From positions 186,001 to 250,000 of the forward strand of contig BGZK01000212.1 of NCBI GenBank assembly GCA_005406025.1: 64,000 bases of DNA, written 5' to 3'. The stretch is from Eumeta japonica. Lineage: Eukaryota > Arthropoda > Insecta > Lepidoptera > Psychidae. This document shows, piece after piece, positions 49,416-59,889 of this stretch. Every line of letters starts with the position of its first letter. Within the stretch, counting starts at the first letter, position 1. A program made the position numbers and the translations under genes. The notes beneath the pieces were generated by a model that saw only the letters and a list, made by a program, of their open reading frames with translations, made no database searches and was not told the DNA's origin.

Positions 49416-49716
49416 AAAAAAATATGAAATTATTTTATTTTCTAACTCATAAGGGCTTTTAAATTTTTTTAGATTTTGCCGTAATGTTCTAGAATGTTCT
49501 ACAACGATTTACTATCATCAAAACATTTTGTAAAGAACAAGGATGATCTTTACAAAAGCGGAAATAATTTTGAAACTTCTAAAATGTTCTGTAACATTTC
49601 AGAACAATCGAGAAAATTGAAAAATAATTTAAGAATTCTTAAAAGATAAGATAAAGATAAGCTGATGAAATAAAGATATTCTTAAAGATAAGCTGTCATT
49701 GTTGGGAATAATCTTG

Positions 49717-49963
49717 AATGTTCTGGTCATAGAAATCTCGATGTATTATGGTATAAACCGAATATAATATAAACCTTAATTCAGAAAGTTTTCGTTAGTT
49801 TAATCGTATTTGCAGTTGAGAGAAAATTAATTGAAATTGAGAGCGACCAGTAATTTAAAAAATTCAAGTGATTTTGACAAGTGAAAAAAACGAACTATTT
49901 ATATATTCTAAAGTGTTCTGGTACTAGAAATTTCGATGTATTATGGTATATAAACCGAAATTC
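49717..49963 (+). promoter_or_regulatory. Duplicated TATA-containing segment upstream of Helitron frame
   Basis: The phrase TTCTGGTCATAGAAATCTCG + ATGTATTATGGTATAAACCGAA (about 49718-49760) recurs as TTCTGGTACTAGAAATTTCG + ATGTATTATGGTATATAAACCGAA (about 49916-49960). Each has a TATA-like box (GGTATAAACC; GGTATATAAACC). After each comes AATTCAG or AATTCAGTG, a plausible transcription start. The coding frame starts at about 50037. The downstream TATA copy therefore has the right spacing for a core promoter, with the HSE-like array further upstream. Confidence 0.5.
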
Positions 49964-50036
49964 AGTGACTTCGTCAGTGTCATTATCATAACAATCAAGA
50001 CATTAATTTTGTGTAACTTTTACATATTATACACAA

Positions 50037-53000
50037 TGCCAAGGCGTAAAAAGTATTTACAAAATCTCAAGTGGATTCAAAAAGAAGAAAAGTGGCACGT
50101 CGAACTGAAACAGAAGAACAACGACAGAAACGGCTTTCGAATATTCGTATAGAAGTGAAAAAAATTAGAGAAAATTTAACCGAAAAAAAACACATATTTT
50201 AGAAGAAGTGCCATCACGAATGAGAACTTGGTAATCGTCAATCTGTTAATCATCGTAAAGAAAAATAGAAGAAGTAAAGAAAGAATGGCTACGTTACGCA
50301 AACAATGAGTTAAACAAATAACAAGTAAAATTGAGAATTTAGAACTTCAGTCGTTTCATTATGATTGCAAAAAACAATACAGTAAACATCCAAATATTGT
50401 CATTGGAAAAATGAATACGATATGCAAGTATTGTCAAGTGATGAAATTTAAAGGCGAAACTGCTGATTTGTGATGCTCGAGTGGTAAAGTTAATTTACTA
50501 TTTACTCGCATATATATGAGTGGAAAAACACCAAATTTCAATCATTTTCTACAAAATATACGTCGTTACAGCAGTTGCTTTCAAATGACTTCATTTGGAG
50601 CTTCATTAAATGCCACGAAGAAAATTTCAGCCCAGTTTTCAAGATTTAAGGCCAAATTTGTCACCAAGTAGGCTCACTTCTGCCGATGTCTAATGAACTT
50701 CGAAATTTCTTCAAGTATGCTTCATTGGTAACGAAGAATTAAAACAGATCAACGTCGCTCTTACATTTAGGGACTACAAAGAGAAATAATTCAAAAACTA
50801 CAGCGTCTGCTTTGCGATCATAATCAACTAATCAATGTGCTTTAGACTTATCTAGACCAAATGGTTGCAGATAATTATAAAATCGTCATTCGAACAGATA
50901 AAAGACCAGCCGGTCAACACGAACGAAGGTGCCGTATTATTCGTTGATAAAGAATCTAGACGTCGCGATATTACTATTCAGCGCCAAAGTAATAAATTGC
51001 AACGTATTTCTGAAACATCATAGTTATGATGCACTACAGTATCCGCAAATTTTTTGGCAAGGTGAGGATAGTGCAATATTCGACTAATTGATCCAGCTTC
51101 GGGTGTCAAAACTAACAAAAAATATTAGCTATGCAATTTTATGCTTATCGAATTATGACTTGAAATGATGAATATAACCATATTTTAAATTGTCGGCAGT
51201 TATTTCAGCAGTTTATTGTATATATGTATGCTAAAATTGAAACGGAAATATTAGAATTTATTCGCTATAATCGACGAAAGTTGCGTTCAGATGAAAACAT
51301 CCATTTAAGAAATGCTATGATATACAATGGAAACGTCGATAGCATGAAAAAATTGGACATCTTACTATCTACGATTACTGGAAGTCCACGTGACGTGCCT
51401 GAATATGCTCAACATACGATAACTTATGTCAGAAAACACTGCCGACCAAATTTATTAATAACATTTACATGTAGTTTTTCATAGGTATAAATCAAAGAAG
51501 AATTACAATATAGACAGATAGCCAGCGATCGACATGATATTGTTGCCCGAGTTTTTTTTTCCAAAACAAATAAAATTTATTGACGCAATCGTAAAAAATT
51601 GCTGTTATTGACTGGATGTTTTTAATAGATTGGCAGAAACGAGGACTACTAATCACAACTTAATTTGGTTTCAAAATAAAATTCAACCGAATCAAATAGA
51701 TGATATCATCATGCCCGAGTTTCTAGACCCGGAAGAAGATCTTAATCTTTATAGTATTGTATAATCGTAAAAAACATGGCTCGTGGCCCGTGTGTTGAAC
51801 TAAATAGAAGTTCTCCGTGCATAAAAGACGAAAAATGTACGAAACGTTATCTTCAACAAAACGTCAGAGGTGAAGACGGATATCCGAAATATCGACATCG
51901 ATCACCAGAAAAAGGCGAATTAACGGCTAAACTTAAAATATGAGGCAATGAAGAAATTCAAGTTAACAATCAATAGGTGGTTCCATATAATCCACTTTTA
52001 TGTAAAATATAAAATGCCTATATGTATATTGAATACTGCAGTTCTGTAAAATTGATAAAGTGCGTATGCAAATATATTAATGAAGGCAGTGATACGGCTG
52101 TTTTTACGATAGCCAAAGAAAACTACCATAATGAGATAATATTGTATCAAATGGATCGTTACATTAATAACAACAAAGCGATTTGGCAAATTTTAAGTTT
52201 TCCAATACTAGATTGAGATCCGCCAGTTCTCCATTTATACGTTCACTAAGAAAATAGACAACGTGTATTTTTCATTACAGAAACGGCACGAAAAGTTACG
52301 ACCATACCACCAACACGAACATTAACAGCCTTTTTTGATCTATGCCAGAAAGATCCGTTTGGTAAGACTTTACTTTACTAAGAAGTACCAAGCTATTACA
52401 CATAGAATACAACAAGTAAACAATTTAATCCTCGAAAACGTGGAATGCCAGTAGAAGAACATGATGGATTGTTCAAGAGTCACAATAGGATGAGTCTACA
52501 CAGTGCATCCAAAAAACGTTGAATGTTTCTATCTTAGTTTATTACTTCACACTATTCGCGCCTCAACGTGTTATGAAAATCAAAAAACTGCCAATTGTTA
52601 CATTTTTGAGACATATCGCGAAGCATGTCATAGATCGGATCTATTAGAAAACGATAATCATTGGGAGTTAGCTATGAATGTAGAAGCCCAAACGGCAACA
52701 GCAAATCAAATTCGTGAGCTTTTCGCAATTATATTAACGACGTTTAATCCTACTAATAGAAATCGACTATGACTAATATATCGAGAATATATGAGCGATG
52801 ACATCTTGGTTGAACTAGGACAACAAAACTCGGACTTAAAAATTAATTTTAAAGAAGAAATATTTAACAAAGCTTTGATATTGATAGAAGATAAAAGTTT
52901 AGCAATATCTAACCAAACATTAATACAACTAGGTGTTCAGTCTCCTAAACGAAGTCATTTGGATGATATGAATAGTGAATTTTTAAGATACGCAAATTAT

Positions 53001-54333
53001 AATATCGACGAATTCAAACTTTACATCCAACATAACAAACCCTTATTAATCGAGAGCGAAAAACAAGCATATGATATAATAATGGATTATTATAAAAAAC
53101 TGCAAAGTGGAATAATATTTTTATACGCACCTGGCGGCACCGGGAAATCATTTTTGATAAATTTAATTCTGGCTGAAATTCGTGCAAATAAAGAAATTGT
53201 TCTCGCCCTGGCATCGTCTGGGATAGCGGCAACACTTATGGATGGTGGACGAAAAATGCATTCTGGTTTAAAATTACCATTAAATGTAGCTGACTAAGAA
53301 TTCCCGGTATGTGACATCATAAAATCAACAACAGATGGATAAATATTGAAATAGTGCAAAGCCATTACATGGGACAAAAGCGCAATGGCCCATAGAAAAT
53401 CACTAGAAGCACTCAAAAGAACACTTCAAAATTTTCGCTGCAACACGAACGTAATGGGAGGTGTATTCTTAATGCTATTAGGCAATTTTCGTCGAACGCC
53501 TCCTGTCATTCCGAAATTAATGTTCACCTGGGAACACGTAAAAATAAATGAATTAAAACAAATATGAGGGCGCAAACAGGAGACGAAAAGGCACAAGAAT
53601 TTTCTGAAAAACTGTTACAAATAGGAGAGAGCACCTATCCAATAGACGAAAATACTTGCCAAATCACAATAACTAATGAGTTATTTAATTTTGTTGAAAC
53701 ACCGGGACAACTTATAAAAGAAGTATATCCAAGTATTACTGAAAATTGTACCAATTGAGAATGGTCACTCAAACGAATTATTCTAGTCACGAAGTACGAC
53801 ATTGTGAACGGCATCAACATCATCCAGGAAATGATTCGGGGAAAAGAGAAAATCTACATGTCAATAGATACAAGGACTGATGAACAAGAAAACATCAATT
53901 TCCTTACTGAACGTTTCAGGAATGCCATTACACTGTCTTAAATTAAAAGTTGGTTCACGAATTGTTTTATTACGAAATTTGAGCTCGTCTGTGTAATGGT
54001 ATCATACTCTGCATCAAACAGCTCCAAAATAACATATTCGAAGCCAGTACAATGACTGGTAAAGAAAAAGGACAGACATTATTTACACCACGGATACCTT
54101 TAATATCAAATGGATTGGCCTTTACTTTTAAACGCTTACAATTCCCGGTGAAGTTGGCTTACGGCATGACGTTGACGGCGTCACGCCATCATGCCTCAAC
54201 GGCGTTGACTTAAAGGAACCATGCTTTGCACACGGCGATTATACGTCGCATGTTCACAAGTAGGAAAACCTGTTCATTTATACTCCAGACAATAAAACTA
54301 TAGATGTAGTCTATAAGCAAGTATTGTAAAAAG
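50037..54333 (+). pseudogene. Helitron Rep/PIF1-like helicase, full length but dead
   Basis: Starts MPRRKKYLQNLKW (50037). Rep-N motifs follow through many stops: VGSLLPMSNELRNFF (~50668-50715), IRTDKRPAGQHERR region (~50890-50930), SYDALQYPQIFWQGED (~51020-51070). At the nuclease core the frame reads WQKRGLLITT (~51630-51660) where the HUH (PHAH) motif is expected, so the metal-binding histidines are lost. Later pieces: YTVHPKNVECFYLSLLL (~52497-52545), TYREACHRSDLLENDNHW (~52610-52665) and ANQIRELFAIILTTFNP. The helicase part begins near 52791: Walker A is intact in APGGTGKS (~53128-53152) and LALASSGIAATLMDGGR is conserved. The Walker B DE reads WDKSAMAHRKSLEAL (~53369-53413), and GDFRQ reads GNFRR (~53484). 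The C-terminus ENLFIYTPDNKTIDVVYKQV ends at 54329. Dozens of stops and frameshifts exclude function. Confidence 0.92.
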
Positions 54334-54335
54334 AA

Positions 54336-54672
54336 AAAAAAAGTAACTTATATAAAAGGTGTATATGTATTATGTATAATATAATATATAACACGTATAT
54401 GCATTTGTTTAATATAATATGTAAATAACTGTGTAAATAAAACACAAATTTCCCATTTACTAAGGTATTTCTTATTTTAATTTGTAATTAATTCAATTAG
54501 TTAATTAATTTTATATACTTTCACATACACCGTATGTTTAATGGTCAAATAAGTCTCTCTACATGTAAAATGAAATCTATAATATCTAAGTTAAAAAATG
54601 GGTCCTTAAATATTTTATATCATTAAACATGTGATGTATTTTAACCCGAGCAACGCCGGATTTCGCCGCTAG
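54336..54672 (+). mobile_element. 3' UTR and terminus of the Helitron
   Basis: AT-rich tail after the coding remnant, ending TTTTAACCCGAGCAACGCCG, GATTTCGC, CGCTAG then T. The stem pairs CCG/CGG and GC/GC around an AAC loop with one bulged A. CTAG at 54669-54672 followed by T is the Helitron CTRR/T signature. Confidence 0.8.
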
Positions 54673-54674
54673 TT

Positions 54675-55205
54675 ATGCTATAAAACTGCAATGTATTGTA
54701 TAATGTTTTTGTTAATTTTATAGACTTAGATCTATTTATATACGGAAAATTTAGTTGTTATATGTGATTTGGAACATAAATTAAATTTGAAATAAAAAAA
54801 AATCAAACAACTTTTTGATGTAATACCCACTTATGTATTTACATAATGAATTTTCTAATCAATATTTTTGCTCAAAGTTAAGCCATCATTATCGATATCG
54901 AACGCATAACTTCGAACCTAAAAATTCTAAGTGTCCTTTTCTTTGTCCATGCACAAGCGGACTCTTAATTAATTGAAGTGTTTTACCAAATTCCCTTATC
55001 TCGGTAGCCGTTTCTTTGAGCTTTTTAGAGCCGGTCAGGGCGCGCGTACTAAGAACATTATTAATGAAAATCACTGAGTTTCTTTAGTCTCGCTACTTAA
55101 CCCACATTATACATCTTGCCCTATTTCAATCGTAAGTTTTATCTTAAGTCTTTTTGTAACGACTAGCTAGAACAATGTCATTGATTTATTTACAAATTTA
55201 CAACA
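54675..55205. other. No gene recognised
   Basis: AT-rich, short frames only. Confidence 0.4.
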
Positions 55206-55209
55206 ATAA

Positions 55210-55473
55210 CAGCGGTGTGCTTCAAACTCTCATTTGCAACAGTTAGCTGCTAACTGTTAAAGTTAAAAACTAAACATCTCAAAATATCGGTAATTTTAGA
55301 GATATTGGCATTTGTGATGTTAATTTATTGTCAGAAATATCAATATCTTATGATCAACTTGGTTAACTGCCGATTGTGAAGTTGGCAGTGAAGTTGACGT
55401 GTATTGACGTCCAAATACATTGACGTGTATTTGGACGTCAATTATTTAAAATAAAAGTTTTAAAACACCGCTG
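55210..55473. mobile_element. 264-bp MITE, copy 2, flanked by TAA
   Basis: Starts CAGCGGTGTGCTTCAAACTC and ends TTTTAAAACACCGCTG. Three bases TAA precede (55207-55209) and follow (55474-55476). The left ~200 bases align with the complement of the MITE at 25302-25561 (AACTGTTAAAGTTAAAAACT; GATATTGGCATTTGTGATGT). The right terminal repeat is largely replaced: only the last ~16 bases remain recognisable, next to a perfect 16-bp palindrome at 55403-55442. Similar length and the same 3-bp duplication size support one family. Confidence 0.8.
55403..55442. repeat. Perfect 16-bp inverted repeat, 8-nt loop
   Basis: ATTGACGTCCAAATAC (55403-55418) and GTATTTGGACGTCAAT (55427-55442) are exact complements. 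The loop ATTGACGT repeats the first eight bases of the arm, and TTGACGT occurs once more upstream (55394-55400), suggesting template slippage. Confidence 0.9.
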
Positions 55474-55479
55474 TAAATC

Positions 55480-56365
55480 TACGTACTTGAACAGTGCAAG
55501 GAATTGAACCTCGAAAGTGATGTTAGGCCAATAAAAAACTGTCGCCTTAGACAGTTGTAAATTTTCAGTAGTATAATGGAAAAATAATGAAAATTGTCTA
55601 GTAACATTTAAAATAAAATTCATATTCTCCATAACAAGGATTTTATCTTAAATAATGCACTACAATAATTAGTTATGTAAATACAAACAATTAGTATACT
55701 TCATTCTATTTAATTTATTTCTTTTTAAATCGATATGTGTTAAAATCTAAAGTGTTACTATTTCTGACGTGCATTGTTAGAAACGTAAAAATAAAATCGA
55801 TATTGCAACAACTATTCGCGTGCTTACATAGAACGAAACAGATCTTTACAAATTTTTCGCTTGTTACTTGTCAAACATCGATATAAATCCAATAAGTTAT
55901 AATATAATAAAAGGAATTGAAACGCAAATAAATTGCAAAATTGATGACTGTAACAATATTCGTCTTTTTTTGAGACAAAAAGGTATTTTTGTCTATGGAA
56001 ATTTGATAATTTCCTAAGGCGAAATAACACAAAGCCAAAGATATTTCATGAAAATTCTTAAATTGAAACGGTTTTCTACTAAATCCTATTTTTTTTTTTG
56101 GCCTCATGATTTTTCCAGAAATATTACCGAAAAGAATTTTTCATTTGTATCAACAAATTAATTGAATTGAAACGTGAAGCTCCTTGTCGCAACAGAAGTA
56201 GCGGTGTTAGATAGCATGAACTCTTTGTAATCGTCTCTTGGCTATTTCCAATGAGATCAAATACAAAATATGATTTAAAAAAAAATTGTTTTTTTAGTAA
56301 CGTTCATAATATTGATAGAATTTTTAAATGCAAATTCGTATAATTAAGCTATTTTTTTATTACAA
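55480..56365. other. No gene recognised
   Basis: AT-rich with homopolymers. Open frames on the minus strand (55824-56107) have no motif. Confidence 0.4.
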
Positions 56366-56369
56366 TATA

Positions 56370-57145
56370 CTAGCTTTTCACCCCGGCTTCGCCCGCGCAG
56401 TCGCAGAATGTGTTGCTTCATCTTTTATATGGGAAGATCCTTGGTGTCACTCCCAATCTTGTTTCTGCTTTCAATTCTGATTCGAGTACCGTTCTTGGTT
56501 TTGATTCTGGTCGCGTTATTCATCCTTAACCTGATCCAATACTCGGTTTTGATCCCGATCTCGCTTTCAATTTTTTTCCCGGTCCTGCATCTCAATTCCG
56601 CTCCCCGTACCGTTTTCAATTTTTATACATTAAAAAAATCCACTACTCGCCCCCTGCTTTGTAAAAAACCTATATTTAGTAAGGTAATATCGATAGAAAA
56701 TTTTATAATCAAAACCCGCTCCATAAAAAAGTTTTGCAGCGAATTCAACTCCTTTTTGTTCTTTTTAAAAATATTATAGTAAAAAATCCTTACTCAGTAT
56801 TTTCCTATCTTAAATAACTATCATCAGACTAAATTTTGTCTTAATCGAACTTATAGTCTCGGAGATTTCACGATATAGTTTCATCAAAAATGTTAACAGT
56901 AACGTGTAATAATTGCTTCCGTATGATAGCCGCCAAATGTTACAATATGAAAAAAATAATATTCTCTGGAAAATGCGGAATTTGTTTTTTCGTATGACAT
57001 TGTTTATTTTAAACAAAAAATATCTGTTGCGACATGCTTGCGCATGACCCGAGAATCACTTACCTGGTATCACTTTCAATCAGATGCAGTAGCTTTCAAT
57101 TCTGACTCAAGTTTATTTCGTCTGTAAGAGTAATACACTGAGTGG
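56370..57145 (-). mobile_element. Minus-strand Helitron 3' end with hexamer-phased linker
   Basis: On the minus strand the order is: purine-rich hexamer-phased linker (about 56620-56460; units such as GAGATC GGGATC AAAACC), then ATATAAAAGATGAA and ACATTCTG, then a stem CGCGGGCGAAGCCGGGG (56383-56399) and CTAG (56373-56370) followed by T. This is a textbook Helitron 3' terminus. A second, short piece of the linker type (CAGTAGCTTTCAATTCTGAC) occurs at about 57087-57106, so the remnant may extend that far. A dipeptide-like frame (TRIKTKNGTRIRIESRNKIG) results from the 6-base phase and is not a gene. Confidence 0.7.
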
Positions 57146-57149
57146 TTCA

Positions 57150-58730
57150 GTTATATTCGCTCTACATTTTTCAAGATCTATTTTTAACTCGTAGGCGACT
57201 TTCTAGTGACCTATTTCAATTTAATCTTCTAGCTTACTGGCTTTATTTATCAATGGAAGTTCTTCAAATAGTGCCTTATAGAATGTAACCCCATACGTCA
57301 GCAGTAATCCCAGCATGTGATACCGTGTTATCTAATCCGTTTTTACTATTCATTTGTAGGTACCTCAGAGTAATATATCAAAAACTGGGGAACTCATACC
57401 AAAGGTCAAAAGTGTACTTTTATGGGCTGTTATTAATTCAGTAATCGTTTTCCAAAACACTAGTTACTATTTATTCCCATTTGTATATAGAGTATATTTA
57501 TTGAGATTCAACACTTGCGCTCGGAATATGCATCGGCCACAAGCATGTCAGGGATACGAATTTTGAATTTACTTCCTTAATTCTGATCTAAACGTAGGCA
57601 ACCGACAAAGCAGAAGCAACTTAAATTGACATTATGCACCCACTCAGTTATCTGGTGCACTGTACGGTGCAGCAGTGGCGAGCGGGGCCCCGTGAGAGCT
57701 AACCTCATTGTGCACGTGCAGTTTGAATTTAGCTCCAACGATAGGCCGGCTCGTATCTACTGAGCTTAATTGAACATAGTGAGCTGACGAATCCTCTATT
57801 AAAATTGTTGTAGAGTAATCTTGGGCTATTTTTGTTTGTTATATTAATAGTTTATTCGTTGTCGTTTTATGGCTAAAGTAAGTTTTGTATTTAATTCTGT
57901 ACGGGGTTTAGGTTAAGCATCAGTTTAAAATATTCCACTTTAAATCAGAGCAAAAATGTACTATATTTACATTAAGGAAAATTCATTTAAACAGGTAAGT
58001 AGGTATGTTTTATTATATTTTTTTACCCTTAGACATAAGAAAAGATTCTTTTTCGTAACTAATTAAATTCTTTGAAGCGTAATAAATAAATGATCACAGT
58101 AGTTTCTTATTTTTTTCTATTTTATTCTTATCGCTCGCAAAAATACTTGGCAATCAAGCTCTGTCCAAAACGTCCGACGAGATCCATTCTACAACTCATC
58201 TTTTCTATTTAATAAAACCATTAGACCTGCTTTCAGACATACAGATGTTAGCAATCATAATACTACCACTATATCTTAGAGGATTTAGAGATGTCGCTGT
58301 TTATGAGAAATCCAACAGCGACAACCATAGAAATAAAAACCCATCGTCACCACAGCACCAAAGCCTTTTAATGGGACAAAGACAATGCAATTACTATCTT
58401 TATTATCACCACTACTATTCATGTAAAAAACATGTTATTGTTGTACAAGACAAATTCCCGTATGAACTGTAAGGTAAAACGTGCATTATCACAGTTCTGG
58501 CAAAACGCGGCAACGTGCGGCGGTCTTTCCCACTTCTATTGCCCTCTTTGCCAACTAAAAGAGAGGAAATATTACAAATTGTATTACCATATTTTTATTA
58601 ATTTGTTTGTGTTTTATATTTATATCTTAATAAAAATAAATAATAAAAGAAAGTACAAAATAATGAAAAACTATTTGTATACTTCGCACGATTTAAATCC
58701 ATTGCTTTGACACAATTATTTCTACGATCA
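57150..58730. other. No gene recognised
   Basis: AT-rich. A GC-richer patch at about 57630-57760 (GAGCGGGGCCCCGTGAGAGC) is of unknown nature. No coding motif in the short frames at 58245-58710. Confidence 0.35.
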
Positions 58731-58819
58731 CTATATGTGTGGGTCACTCTAAAAGTTCTTAGAAATTCAAAAACTGTAAACTGGCAAATTATTTTCATTA
58801 TTTTGTTTTTCAAAATAGT

Positions 58820-59840
58820 GTCCTATCAGATCAATAGGTACATTGCTGCAATTGATGAAACCACTGAGAGGAATACTTTGGCAACTCGCACTTAGGTGTC
58901 GGTCCGGCGGTCTTTTCATAAGCAGCCACTGCTTCCTCGGCGGCCTTAAACTACTTCCCTCGAAGTTTTTCTTTTATTTTAGGAAGTAAATAAGAATCTC
59001 ATGGTACGACATCGGGACTGTAAGGCGCGTGAGCCAGTATTTCTGTACCTAACATCCCCAAATTTTTTGTCGTTTGACTGACGGTATGTGGTGAAGCTTT
59101 GACATGATGAATAAGATTCCTACTGTGTTATCCAAAATAAGAGGCAAACAATTGTTAGTGCATCAGTATGCAGTGACAGTTTTTTTTATCTTTTAAAGCA
59201 ATTGTTATGTAACCTATCATTCCAAAGAAAGAGGCCACCATCTTTATTCTAACGCTTCGACCTCATTTTACTTTTGCACTAACTCCTTGAAAGGAAACAT
59301 TCATTGAGCAGACTATCTTTTGGTTTCGGGATCGTAACAATAAATCCAACTTTCATTACCTGTAACTATGTCGTACCCAGCACAATCGGCATATCTTCGC
59401 ATCATTTCGCGACACAAATTAACACGACGGTGTTTTTGAACTTCGATCAAATTATGAGGTATCTACTGAGTACAAAGCTTCCTGTTCGCTAAATATTCTT
59501 GAAGGATTTTGTGCATTTGACTCATACTTATGCCTAAGCTTGTCAGAATCTGTTAGTAGGTTACGCTTTTGTCAGTCTCTATCATGAGCCGCACAGCACT
59601 GATGTTGTCTTCGGTCGTCGCCGTCAAAAGACGTTCCTCATGCAGATCATCAATCGGATTAGTGAGACCACATTGAAACTCGTTAAACCGATGATAAACA
59701 GTGGATAGGGGTGGAGCTTTATTGTAAAAGACCAACTGAAGTTTGTTGTAAATTTCTGGTTTTTTTCTGGTGGTTTTCGTTGCCACTCAAATAACAATTT
59801 GAGTGGCAACGAAACGCACAGAAAATCATTACACAATAAT
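58820..59840 (-). pseudogene. Mariner transposase, multiply mutated
   Basis: From the right: LLFEWQRK (~59800), STVYHRFNEFQCGL (~59690), HEERLLTATTEDNISAVRLM + IETDKSVTY (59553-59640) forming the N-terminal DNA-binding region, then SMSQMHKILQEYLANRKLCT + RWIPHN-like text with a stop (~59440-59530), VNLCREMMRRYA (~59395), TGNESWIYCYDPETKR (~59330), VASFFGMIGYI (~59215), APYSPDVVP-DSYLLPKIKE (~58960-59035) and EEAVAAYEK (~58920). Mariner needs D,D(34)D. Here the first D is N (GNESW), the second is V (HHVKASPHT at about 59085), and only the last appears as D. Stops and frameshifts abound. A palindrome at 59775-59814 sits in the N-terminal coding part. Confidence 0.88.
59775..59814. repeat. Perfect 18-bp inverted repeat, 4-nt loop, inside mariner
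   Basis: TTTCGTTGCCACTCAAAT (59775-59792) and its exact complement (59797-59814) flank AACA. It coincides with the point where the transposase reading changes frame, so it may be the scar of a local inverted duplication. Confidence 0.9.
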
Positions 59841-59889
59841 TTTCACGCGTTAAATACATGTTGACGTTTGACAAACAATTTTCTTTTTG

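Larger units (their letters stand above)
48826..54672 (+). mobile_element. Near-complete but inactive Helitron (5' end uncertain)
   Basis: The element holds, in order, a G-rich segment (48.90-48.99 kb), a 79-bp heat-shock-element-like array (49.02-49.42 kb), two TATA-containing duplicated segments (49.72-49.96 kb), a degraded Rep/helicase frame (50.04-54.33 kb) and a 3' terminus with a bulged stem CCCGAGC-AAC-GCCGG (about 54647-54660) followed by CTAG/T (54669-54673). The 3' boundary is well supported. The 5' TC end cannot be fixed from one copy, and I place the start only approximately, at the change of sequence character before the G-rich segment. Confidence 0.7.
58737..59880 (-). mobile_element. 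Dead mariner (Tc1/mariner) transposon
   Basis: The transposase remnant lies on the minus strand. The left edge reads GTGTGGGTCACTCTAAAAGT (58738-58757), which looks like a mariner terminal repeat. The matching right end is not clearly preserved, so the right boundary is approximate. No TA duplication can be assigned. Confidence 0.65.

Noticed and set aside
56408..56779. 123-codon ORF and antisense dipeptide-like ORF at 56.4 kb
   Set aside because: The dipeptide pattern is a direct result of the 6-base phase of the Helitron linker.
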